A DNA stretch of 64,000 bases from Petrolisthes cinctipes (Eukaryota > Arthropoda > Malacostraca > Decapoda > Porcellanidae): NCBI GenBank assembly GCA_033782935.1, contig JAWQEG010000491.1:868001-932000 (forward strand), written 5' to 3'. Made by a program: the position numbers and the translations under genes. Below are positions 29,090-42,200 of the stretch, one piece after another. Every line of letters starts with the position of its first letter. Within the stretch, counting starts at the first letter, position 1. The notes under the pieces were generated by a model. The model was given only the letters and a program-made list of their open reading frames with translations, had not been told where the DNA came from and ran no database searches.

Positions 29090-32000
29090 TTTAAGCATGT
29101 ATTTTAAAAACATTCTAGCACTGAGTAGGCATGTACAGATCGCTTCTGGGACCCAAAAATATCGAATTTTCGGGTGTTTTGAGCCAGAAATTGGGATATA
29201 ACCGGGTACAGAGGATCCATGCACATATCGACTTTTTGCACCTAAAATATCGATTTTGAGCATGTTTTGGGCCTGTATTTTGAAAATACTCTAACACCGT
29301 GTAGGCATGTACAGATCGCTTCGGGGACCCAAAAATATCGAATTTTCGGGTGTTTTGAGTCTGAATTTGAGATATAAACGGGTACAGAAGATGCATGCAC
29401 ATATCGACTTTGGGCACCCAAAATATCGATTTTGAGCATGTTTTGGGCCTGTATATTTAAAATACTCTAACACTGAGTAGACACGTACAGACCGCTTCTG
29501 GAACCCAAATAAATCGAATTTTAGGGTGTTCTGAGCCTGAATTTGAGATATGAACGGATACAGAAGATGCATGCACATATCGACTTTGGGCACCTAAAAT
29601 ATCGATTTTGAGCATGTTTTGGGCCTGTATTTTGAAAATACTATAGCACGGTGTAGACATGTAAAGATCGCTTCTGGGACACAAAAATATCGATTTTTTG
29701 GGTGTTTTGAGCCTGAATTTGAGATATAAACGGGTACAGAAGATGCATGCACATATCGACTTTGGCAAACAAAATATCGATTTTTAGTATGTTTTGGGCG
29801 TATATTTTGAAAATATTCTAGCACTGATTAGGCATGTACAGATCGCTTCTGGAACCCAAAAATATCGAATTTTCGGGTGTTTTGAGCCAGAATTTGGGAT
29901 ATAACCGGGTACAGAGGATGCATGCACATATCGACTTTCTGCACCTAAAATATCGATTTTAAGCATGTTTTGGGTCTGTATGTTGAAAACATTCTACAAA
30001 GGAGTAGGCATGTACAGGTCGCTTCTGGGACCCCAAAATACCGAATTTTCTGGTGTTTTGAACCTGAATTTGGGTTATAGACGGGTACAGAAGATGCATA
30101 CACATATTGACTTTGGGCCCCTAAAATATAGATTTTCAGCATGTTTTGGGCCTGTATTTTGAAAATACTCTAACACGGAGTAGGCATGTACAGATCGCTT
30201 CTGGGGCCCAAAAATATCGACTTTTCGGGTGTTTTGAGCCTGAATTTGAGATATAAACGGGTACAGAAGATGCATGCACATATCGACTTTGGGCACCTAA
30301 AATATCGATTTTGAGTATGTTTTGGGCCTGTATTTTGAAAATACTCTAACACGGAGTATGCATGTACAGATCGCTTCTGGGACACAAAAATATTGATTTT
30401 TTGGGTGTTTTGAGCCTGAATTTGAGATATAAACGGGTACAGAAGATGCATGCACATATCGACTCTTCACACCTAAAATATCGATTTATAGCATGTTTTA
30501 AGCATGTATTTTAAAAACATTATAGCACTGAGTAGGCATGTACAGATCGCTTCTGGGACCCAAAAATATCGAATTTTCGGGTGTTTTGAGCCAGAAATTG
30601 GGATATAACCGGGTACAGAGGATGCATGCACATATCGACTTTGGACACCTAAAATATTGATTTTGAGCATGTTTTTGGCCTGGATTTTGAAAATACTCTA
30701 ACACGGAGTAGGCATGTACAGATTGCTTCGGGGACCCAAAAATATCGAATTTTCGGGGGTTTTGAGCCTGAATTTTAGATATAAACGGGTACAGAAGATG
30801 CATGCACATTTCGACTTTTTGCACCTAAAATATCGATTTTGAGCATGTTTTGGGTCTGTATCTTGAAAACATTCTAGCAAGAAGTAGGCATGTACAGATT
30901 GCTTCTGGGACCCAAAAATATCGAATTTTCGAGTGATTTGAATTTGAATTTGGGATATAGACGGGTACAGAAAATGAATACACATATTGACTTTGGGAAG
31001 CTAAAATATCGATTTTCAGCATGTTTTAGGCCTGTATTTTGAAAATACTCTAACACGGAGTATGCATGTACACATTGGTTTTGGAACCCAAAAATATCGA
31101 ATATTCGGGTGTTTTGAGTCTGAATTTGAGATATAAACGGGTACAGAAGATGCATGCACATATCGACTTTGGGCACCTAAAATATCGATTTTGAGCATGT
31201 TTTGGGCCTGTATTTTGAAAATACTGTAACACTGTGTAGGCATGTACAGATCGCTTCTGGGACACAAAAATATCGATTTTTTGGGTGTTTTGAGCCTGAA
31301 TTTGAGATATAAACGGGTTCAGAAGATGCATGCACATATCGACTTTGGACACCTAAAATATCGATTTATAGCATGTTTTAAGCCTGTATTTTAAAAACAT
31401 TCTAGCACTGAGTAGGCATGTGCAGATTGCTTAAGGGACCCAAAAATATCGAATTTTCGGAGTTTTGAGCCTGAATTTGAGATATAAACGGGTACAGAAG
31501 ATGCATGCACATATCGACTTTGGCACCCAAAATATCGATTTTTAGTATGTTTTCGGCGTATAATTTGAAAATATTCTAGCACTGAGTAGGCATGTACAGA
31601 TCGCTTCTGGGACACAAAAATATAAATTTTTCGGGTGTTTTGAACCTGAATTTGGGATATAGACGGGTACAGAAGATGCATACACATATTGACTTTGGGC
31701 AGCTAAAATATCGATTTTCAGCATGTTTTAGGCCTGTAATTTGAAAATACTCTAACACGGAGTATGCATGTACACATTGCTTTTGGGACCCAAAAATATT
31801 GAATATTCGGGTGTTTTGAGTCTGAATTTGAGATATAAACGGGTACAGAAGATGCATGCACATATGGACTTTGGGCACCCAAAATATCGATTTTGAGCAT
31901 GTTTTGGGCCTGTATTTTTAAAATACTCTAACACTGAGTAGACACGTACAGATCGCTTCTGGAACCCAAATAAATCGAATTTTAGGGTGTTCTGAGCCTG

Positions 32001-32950
32001 AATTTGAGATATGAACGGGTACAGAAGATGCATGCACATATCGACTTTGGGCACCTAAAATATCGATTTTGAGCATGTTTTGGGCCTGTATTTTGAAAAT
32101 ACTATAGCACAGCGTAGACATGTAAAAATCGCTTCTGGGACACAAAAATATCGATTTTTTTGGGTGTTTTGAGCCTAAATTTGAGATATAAACGGGTACA
32201 GAAGATGCAAGCACATATCGACTTTGGCACCCAAAATATCGATTTTTAGTATGTTTTCAGCGTATAATTTGAAAATATTCTAGCACTGAGTAGGCATGTA
32301 CAGATCGCTTCTGGGACCCAAAAATATCGAATTTTAGGGGGTTTTGAGCCAGAATTTGGGATATGACCGGGTACAGAGGATGCATGCACATATCGACTTT
32401 TTGCACCTAAAATATCGATTTCGAGCATGTTTTGGGTCTGTATCTTGAAAACATTCTAACACGGAGTATGCACCTACAGATTGCTTCTGGGACCCAAAAA
32501 TATGGAATTTTCGGGGGGTTTTTAGCCTGAATTTGAGATATAAACGGGTACAGAAGATGCATGCACATATCGACTTTGGGCACCTAAAATATCGATTTTT
32601 AGCATGTTTTGGGCCTGTATTTTAAAAATACTCTAACACGGAGTATGCACGTACAGATTGCTTCTGGGACCCAAAAATATCGAATTTTCGGGTGTTTTGA
32701 GCCTGAATTTGAGGTATAAACGGGTACAGAAGATGCATGCACTTATCGACTTTTTGCACTTAAAATATCGATTTTGAGCATGTTTTTGGTCTGTATCTTG
32801 AAAACATTCTAGCAAGGAGTAGGCATGTACAGATCGATTTCGGGACCCAAAAATATCGAATTTTCGGGTGTTTTGAACTTGAATTAGGAATATACATGTG
32901 TACAGAAGATTCTTACACATATTGACTTTCGGCACATAAAATATCGATTT

Positions 32951-35900
32951 TCAGCATGTTTTGGGCCTGTATTTTAAAAACACTCTAACACGGAGTATGC
33001 ACGTACAGATTGCTTCTGGGACCCAAAAATATCGAATTTTCGGGTGTTTTGAGTCTGAATTTGAGATATAAACGGGTACAGAAGATGCATGCACATATCG
33101 ACTTTGGACACCTAAAATATCGATTTTTAGCATGTTTTGAGCCTATATTTTGAAAACATTCTAGCACTGAGTATGCATGTACAGATCGCTTAAGGGACCC
33201 AAAAATATGGAATTTTCGGGTGTTTTGAGCCTGAATTTGAGATATAAACGGGTACAGAAGATGCATGCACATATCGACTTTTTGCACCTAAATTATCGAT
33301 TTTGAGCATGTCTTGGGTTTGTATCTTAAAAAATTCTATCAAGAAGTAGGCATGTACAGATCGCTTCTGGGACCAAAAAATATCGAATTTTCGGGTGTTT
33401 TGAACCAGAATTTGGGATATAGACGGATACAGAAGATGCATGCACATATCGACTTTGAGCACCTAATATATCGATTTCGAGCATGTTTTGGGCCTGTATT
33501 TTGAAAATACTCTAACACGGAGTAGGCATGTACAGATGGCTTCGGGGACCCAAAAATATCGAATTTTCGGGTGTTTTGAGCCTGAATTTGAGATATAAAC
33601 GGGTACAGAAGATGCATGCACATATCGACTTTGGGCACCTAAAATATCGATTTTGAGCATGTTTTGGGTCTGTATCTTGAAAACATTCTAGCAAGAAGTA
33701 GGCATATACAGATTGCTTCTGGGACCCAAAAATATCGAATTTTCGAGTGTTTTGAACCTGAATTTGGGATATAGACGGGTATAGAGGATGCATGCACATA
33801 TCGACTTTTTGCACCTAAAATATCGATTTTGAGCATGTTTTGGGTCTGCATCTTGAAAAAATTCTAGCAAGGAGTAGGCATGTACAGATTGCTTCTGGGA
33901 CCCAAAAATACCGAATTTTCTGGTGTTTTGAACCTGAATTTGGGATATAGACGGGTACAGAAGATGCATACTCATATTGACTTTGGGCACCTAATATATA
34001 AATTTTCAGCATGTTTTGGGCCTGTATTTTGAGAATACATTAACACGGAGTAGGCATGTACAGATCGCTTCTGGGACCCAAAAATATCGAATTTTCGGGT
34101 GTTTTGAGCCTGAATTTGTGATATAAACGGATACAGAAGATGCATGTACATATCGACTTTGGGCACCTAAAATATCGATTTTGAGCATGTTTTGGGCCGG
34201 TATTTTGAAAATACTCTAACACGGAGTAGGCATGTACATATCGTTTCTGGGACACAAAAATATCGATGTTTCGGTTGTTTTGAGCCTGAATTTGAGATAT
34301 AAACGTGTACAGATGATGCATGCACATATCGACTTTTTGCACTTAAAATATCGATTTTGAACATGTTTTTGGTCTGTATCTTGAAAACATTCTAGTAAGG
34401 AGTAGGCATGTACAGATCGCTTTTGGGACCCAAAAATATCGAATTTTCGGGTGTTTTGAACTTGAATTAGGGATATACACGTGTACAGAAGATTCTTACA
34501 CATATTGACTTTCGGTACCTAAAATATCGATTTTCAGCATGTTTTGGGCCTGTATTTTAAAAACACTCTAACACGGAGTATGCACGTACAGATTGCTTCT
34601 GGGACCCAAAAATATCGAATTTTCGAGTGTTTTGAACCTGAATTTGGGATATAGACGGTTACAGAAGATGCATACACATATTGACTTTGAGAAGCTAAAA
34701 TATCGATTTTCAGCATGTTTTAGGCCTGTAATTTGAAAAAACTCTAACACGTAGTATGCATGTACACATTGCTTTTGGGACCCAAAAATATCGAATATTC
34801 GGGTGTTTTGAGTCTGAATTTGAGATATAAACGGGTACAGAAGATGCATGCACATATCGACTTAGGGCACCCAAAATATCGATTTTGAGGATGTTTTGGG
34901 CCTGTATTTTTAAAATACTCTAACACTGAGTAGACACGTACAGATCGCTTCTGGAACCCAAATAAATCGAATTTTAGGGTGTTCTGAGCCTGAATTTGAG
35001 ATATGAACGGGTACAGAAGATGTATGCACATATCGACTTTGAGCATCTAAAATATCGATTTTTAGCATGTTTTGTGCCTGTATTTTGAAAATACTATAGC
35101 ACGGTGTAGACATGTACAGATCGCTTCAGGGACACAAAAATATCGATTTTTTGGGTGTTTTGAGCCTGAATTTGAGATATAAACGGGTACAGAAGATGCA
35201 TGCACATATCGACTTTGGCACCCAAAATATCGATTTGTAGTATGTTTTCTGCGTATAATTTGAAAATATTCTAGCAATGAGTATGCATGTACAGATCGCT
35301 TCTGGGACCCAAAAATATCGAATTTTCGGGTTTTTTGAACCTGAATTTGGGATATAGACGTGTAAAGAAGATGCATACACATTTCGACTTTTTGCACCTA
35401 AAATATCGATTTTGAGCATGTTTTGGTTCTGTATCTTGAACAAATTCTAGCAAGAAGTAGGCATGTACAGATTGCTTCTGGGACCCAAAAATATCGAATT
35501 TTTGAGTGTTTTGAACCTGAATTTGGGATATAGACGGGTAAAGAAGATGCATACACATATTGACTTTGGGCAGCTAAAATATCGATTTTCAGCATGTTTT
35601 AGGCCTGTACTTTGAAAATAGTCTAACACGGAGTATGCATGTACACATTGCTTTTGGGACCCAAAAATATCGAATATTCGGGTGTTTTGAGTCTGAATTT
35701 GAGATATAAACGGGTACAGAAGATGCATGCACATATCGACTTTGGGCACCTAAAATATCGATTTTAAGCATGTTTTGGGCCTGTATTTTTAAAAATACTG
35801 TAACACTGAGTAGACACGTACAGATCGCTTCTGGAACCCAAATAAATCGAATTTTAGGGTGTTCTGAGCCTGAATTTGAGATATGAACGGGTACAGAAGA

Positions 35901-38900
35901 TGCATGCACATATCGACTTTGGGCACCTTAGATATCGATTTTGATCATGTTTTGGGCCTGTATTTTGAAAATACTATAGCACGGTGTAGACATGTACAGA
36001 TCGCTTCTGGGACACAAAAATATTGATTTTTTGGGTGTTTTGAGCCTGAATTTGAGATATAAACGGGTACAGAAGATGCATGCACATATCGACTTTTTTG
36101 CACCTAAAATATCGATTTTGAGCATGTTTTGGGTCTGTATCTTGAAAAAATTCTAGCAAGGAGTAGGCATGTACAGATCGCTTATGGGACCCAAAAATAC
36201 CGAATTTTCTGGTGTTTTGAACCTGAATTTGGGATATAAACGGGTACAGAAGATGCATACACATATTTACTTTCGGTCCCTAAAATATAGATTTTCAGCA
36301 TGTTTTGGGCCTGTATTTTGAAAATACATTAACACGGAGTAGGCATGTACAGATCGCTTCTGGGACCCAAAAATATCGACTTTTCGGGTGTTTTGAGCCT
36401 GAATTTGAGATATAAACGGATTCAGAAGATGCATGCACATATCGACTTTGGGCACCTAAAATATCGATTTTTAACATGTTTTGGGCCTGTATTTTAAAAA
36501 TACTCTAACACGGAGTAGGCATGTACAGATCGCTTGTGGTACACAAAAATATAGATTTTTTGGGTGTTTTGATCCTGAATTTGAGATATAAACGGGTTCA
36601 GAAGATGCATGCACATATCGACTTTGGACACCTAAAATATCGATTTATAGCATGTTTTAAGCATGTATTTTAAAAACATTCTAGCACTGAGTAGGCATGT
36701 GCAGATTGCTTAAGGGATCAAAAAATATCGAATTTTCGGAGTTTTGAGCCTGAATTTGAGATATAAACGGGTACAGAAGATGCATGCACATATCGACTTT
36801 TTGCACTTAAAATATCGATTTTTAACATGTTTTGGGTCTGTATCTTGAAAACATTCTAGCAAGGAGTAGGCATGTACAGATCGCTTCTGGAACCCCAAAA
36901 AATCGAATTTTCTGGTGTTTTGAACCTGAATTAGGGATATACACGTGTACAGAAGATGCATACACATATTGACTTTGGGCAGCTAAAATATCGATTTTCA
37001 GCATGTTTTAGGCCTGTAATTTGAAAATACTCTAACACGGAGTATGCATGTACACATTGCTTTTGGGACCCAAAAATATCGAATATTCGGGTGTTTTGAG
37101 TCTGAATTTGAGATATAAACGGGTACAGAAGATGCATGCACATATCGACTTTGGGCACCCAAAATATCGATTTTAAGCATGTTTTGGGCCTGTATTTTTA
37201 AAATACTCTAACACTAAGTAGACACGTACAGATCGCTTCTGGAACCCAAATAAATCGTATTTTAGGGTGTTCTGAGCCTGAATTTGAGATATGAACGGGC
37301 ACAGAAGATGCATGCACATATCGACTTTGAGCATCTAAAATATCGATTTTGAGCATGTCTTGGGTCTGTATCTTGAAAAAATTCTAGCAAGGAGTAGGCA
37401 TGTACAGATCGCTTCTGGGACCCAAAAATATCGAATTTTCGGGTTTTTTGAACCTGAATTTGGGATATAGACGGATACAGAAGATGCATGCACATATCGA
37501 CTTTGGGCACCTAAAATATCGATTTTGAGCATGTTTTGGGCCTGTATTTTGAAAATACTATAGCACGGTGTAGACATGTACAGATCGCTTCTGGGACACA
37601 AAAATATCAAATTTTTGGGTGTTTTGAGCCTGAATTTGAGATATAAACGGGTTCAGAAGATGCATGCACATATCGACTTTGGACACCTAAAATATCGATT
37701 TATAGCATGTTTTAAGCCTGTATTTTAAAAACATTCTAGCACTGAGTAGACATGTGCAGATTGCTTAAGGGACCAAAAAATAACGAATTTTCGGAGTTTT
37801 GAGCCTGAATTTGAGATATAAACGGGTACAGAAGATGCATGCACATATCGACTTTTTGCACTTAAAATATCGATTTTTAACATGTTTTGGGTCTGTATCT
37901 TGAAAACATTCTAGCAAGGAGTAGGCATGTACAGATCGCTTCTGGAACCCCAAAAAATCGAATTTTCTGGTGTTTTGAACCTGAATTAGGGATATACACG
38001 TGTACAGAAGATGCATACACATTTTGACTTTGGGCACATAAAATATCGATTTTAAGCATGTTTTGGGCCTGTATTTTAAAAAATACTCTAACACTGAGTA
38101 GACACGTACAGATCGCTTCTGGAACCCAAATAAATCGAATTATAGGGTGTTCTGAGCCTGAATTTGAGATATGAACGGGTACAGAAGATGAATGCACATA
38201 TCGACTTTGAGCACCTAAAATATCGATTTTTAGCATGTTTTGGGCCTGTATTTTGAAAATACTATAGCACGGTGTAGACATGTACAGATCGCTTCTGGGA
38301 CACAAAAATATCGATTTTTTGGGTGTTTTGAACCTGAATTTGAGATATAGACGGATACAGAAGATGCATACACATATTGACTTTGGGCAGCTAAAATATC
38401 GATTTTCAGCATGTTTTGGGCCTGTACTTTGAAAATACTCTAACACGGAGTATGCATGTACACATTGCATTTGGGACCCAAAAATATCGAATATTCGGGT
38501 GTTTTGAGTCTGAATTTGAGATATAAACGGGTACAGAAGATGCATGCACATATCGACTTTGGGCACCTAAAATATCGATTTTGAGCATGTTTTGGGTCTG
38601 TATCTTGAACAAATTCTAGCAAGTAGTAGGCATGTACAGATCGCTTTTGGGACCCAAAGATACCGAATTTTCTGGTGTTTTGAACCTGAATTTGGGATAT
38701 AAACGGATTCAGAAGATGCATGCACATATCGACTTTGGGCACCTAAAATATCGATTTTTAGCATGTTTTGGGCCTGTATTTTGAAAATACTATAGCACGG
38801 TGTAGACATGTACAGATCGCTTCTGGGACACAAAAATATCGATTTTTTGGGTGTTTTGAGCCTGAATTTGAGATATAAACGGGTACAGAAGATGCATGCA

Positions 38901-39288
38901 CATATCGACTTTGGCACCCAAAATATCGATTTTTAGTATGTTTTTGCCGTATAATTTGAAAATATTCTAGCACTGAGTAGGCATGTACAGATCGCTTCTG
39001 GGACCCAAAAATATCGAATTTTCGGGTGTTTTGAGCCAGAATTTGGGATATAACCGGGTACAGAGGATGCATGCACATATATATCGACTTTTTAAACCTA
39101 AAATATCGATTTTGAGCATGTTTTGTGTCTGTATCTTGACAAAATTCTAGCAAGGAGTAGGCATGTACAGATCGCTTCTGGGACCCAAAAATACCGAATT
39201 TTCTGGTGTTTTGAACCTGAATTTGGGATATAAACGGGTACAGAAGATACATACACATATTGACTTTGGGCACCTAAAATATAGATTT
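32951..39288. repeat. 6.3-kb higher-order unit, copy 1
   Basis: 6,338 bp, thirty-six monomers plus two bases. It matches the next unit starting at 39289, with only occasional substitutions over the first 5.4 kb. Its end (38758-39288) matches 46153-46683 instead. Relative to copy 2 it lacks about 350 bp near 38,330 and about 705 bp near 38,600. Confidence 0.85.
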
Positions 39289-42200
39289 TCAGCATGTTTT
39301 GGGCCTGTATTTTAAAAACACTCTAACACGGAGTATGCACGTACAGATTGCTTCTGGGACCCAAAAATATCGAATTTTCGGGTGTTTTGAGTCTGAATTT
39401 GAGATATAAACGGGTACAGAAGATGCATGCACATATCGACTTTGGACACCTAAAATATCGATTTTTAGCATGTTTTGAGCCTATATTTTGAAAACATTCT
39501 AGCACTGAGTATGCATGTACAGATCGCTTAAGGGACCCAAAAATATGGAATTTTCGGGTGTTTTGAGCCTGAATTTGAGATATAAACGGGTACAGAAGAT
39601 GCATGCACATATCGACTTTTTGCACCTAAATTATCGATTTTGAGCATGTCTTGGGTTTGTATCTTAAAAAATTCTATCAAGAAGTAGGCATGTACAGATC
39701 GCTTCTGGGACCAAAAAATATCGAATTTTCGGGTGTTTTGAACCAGAATTTGGGATATAGACGGATACAGAAGATGCATGCACATATCGACTTTGGGCAC
39801 CTAATATATCGATTTCGAGCATGTTTTGGGCCTGTATTTTGAAAATACTCTAACACGGAGTAGGCATGTACAGATGGCTTCGGGGACCCAAAAATATCGA
39901 ATTTTCGGGTGTTTTGAGCCTGAATTTGAGATATAAACGGGTACAGAAGATGCATGCACATATCGAATTTGGGCACCTAAAATATCGATTTTGAGCATGT
40001 TTTGGGTCTGTATCTTGAAAACATTCTAGCAAGAAGTAGGCATATACAGATTGCTTCTGGGACCCAAAAATATCGAATTTTTGAGTGTTTTGAACCTGAA
40101 TTTGGGATGTAGACGGGTACAGAGGATGCATGCACATATCGACTTTTTGCACCTAAAATATCGATTTTGAGCATGTTTTGGGTCTGCATCTTGAAAAAAT
40201 TCTAGCAAGGAGTAGGCATGTACAGATTGCTTCTGGGACCCAAAAATACCGAATTTTCTGGTGTTTTGAACCTGAATTTGGGATATAGACGGGTACAGAA
40301 GATGCATACTCATATTGACTTTGGGCACCTAATATATAAATTTTCAGCATGTTTTGGGCCTGTATTTTGAAAATACATTAACACGGAGTAGGCATGTACA
40401 GATCGCTTCTGGGACCCAAAAATATCGAATTTTCGGGTGTTTTGAGCCTGAATTTGTGATATAAACGGATACAGAAGATGCATGTACATATCGACATTGG
40501 GCACCTAAAATATCGATTTTGAGCATGTTTTGGGCCTGTATTTTGAAAATACTCTAACACGGAGTAGGCATGTACAGATCGTTTCTGGGACACAAAAATA
40601 TCGATGTTTCGGTTGTTTTGAGCCTGAATTTGAGATATAAACGTGTACAGATGATGCATGCACATATCGACTTTTTGCACTTAAAATATCGATTTTGAAC
40701 ATGTTTTTGGTCTGTATCTTGAAAACATTCTAGTAAGGAGTAGGCATGTACAGATCGCTTTTGGGACCCAAAAATATCGAATTTTCGGGTGTTTTGAACT
40801 TGAATTAGGGATATACACGTGTACAGAAGATTCTTACACATATTGACTTTCGGTACCTAAAATATCGATTTTCAGCATGTTTTGGGCCTGTATTTTAAAA
40901 ACACTCTAACACGGAGTATGCACGTACAGATTGCTTCTGGGACCCAAAAATATCGAATTTTCGAGTGTTTTGAACCTGAATTTGGGATATAGACGGTTAC
41001 AGAAGATGCATACACATATTGACTTTGAGAAGCTAAAATATCGATTTTCAGCATGTTTTAGGCCTGTAATTTGAAAATACTCTAACACGTAGTATGCATG
41101 TACACATTGCTTTTGGGACCCAAAAATATCGAATATTCGGGTGTTTTGAGTCTGAATTTGAGATATAAACGGGTACAGAAGATGCATGCACATATCGACT
41201 TAGGGCACCCAAAATATCGATTTTGAGGATGTTTTGGGCCTGTATTTTTAAAATACTCTAACACTGAGTAGACACGTACAGATCGCTTCTGGAACCCAAA
41301 TAAATCGAATTTTAGGGTGTTCTGAGCCTGAATTTGAGATATGAACGGGTACAGAAGATGTATGCACATATCGACTTTGAGCATCTAAAATATCGATTTT
41401 TAGCATGTTTTGTGCCTGTATTTTGAAAATACTATAGCACGGTGTAGACATGTACAGATCGCTTCAGGGACACAAAAATATCGATTTTTTGGGTGTTTTG
41501 AGCCTGAATTTGAGATATAAACGGGTACAGAAGATGCATGCACATATCGACTTTGGCACCCAAAATATCGATTTGTAGTATGTTTTCTGCGTATAATTTG
41601 AAAATATTCTAGCAATGAGTATGCATGTACAGATCGCTTCTGGGACCCAAAAATATCGAATTTTCGGGTTTTTTGAACCTGAATTTGGGATATAGACGGG
41701 TAAAGAAGATGCATACACATTTCGACTTTTTGCACCTAAAATATCGATTTTGAGCATGTTTTGGATCTGTATCTTGAACAAATTCTAGCAAGAAGTAGGC
41801 ATGTACAGATTGCTTCTGGGACCCAAAAATATCGAATTTTTGAGTGTTTTGAACCTGAATTTGGGATATAGACGGGTAAAGAAGATGCATACACATATTG
41901 ACTTTGGGCAGCTAAAATATCGATTTTCAGCATGTTTTAGGCCTGTACTTTGAAAATAGTCTAACACGGAGTATGCATGTACACATTGCTTTTGGGACCC
42001 AAAAATATCGAATATTCGGGTGTTTTGAGTCTGAATTTGAGATATAAACGGGTACAGAAGATTCATGCACATATCGACTTTGGGCACCTAAAATATCGAT
42101 TTTAAGCATGTTTTGGGCCTGTATTTTTAAAAATACTGTAACACTGAGTAGACACGTACAGATCGCTTCTGGAACCCAAATAAATCGAATTTTAGGGTGT

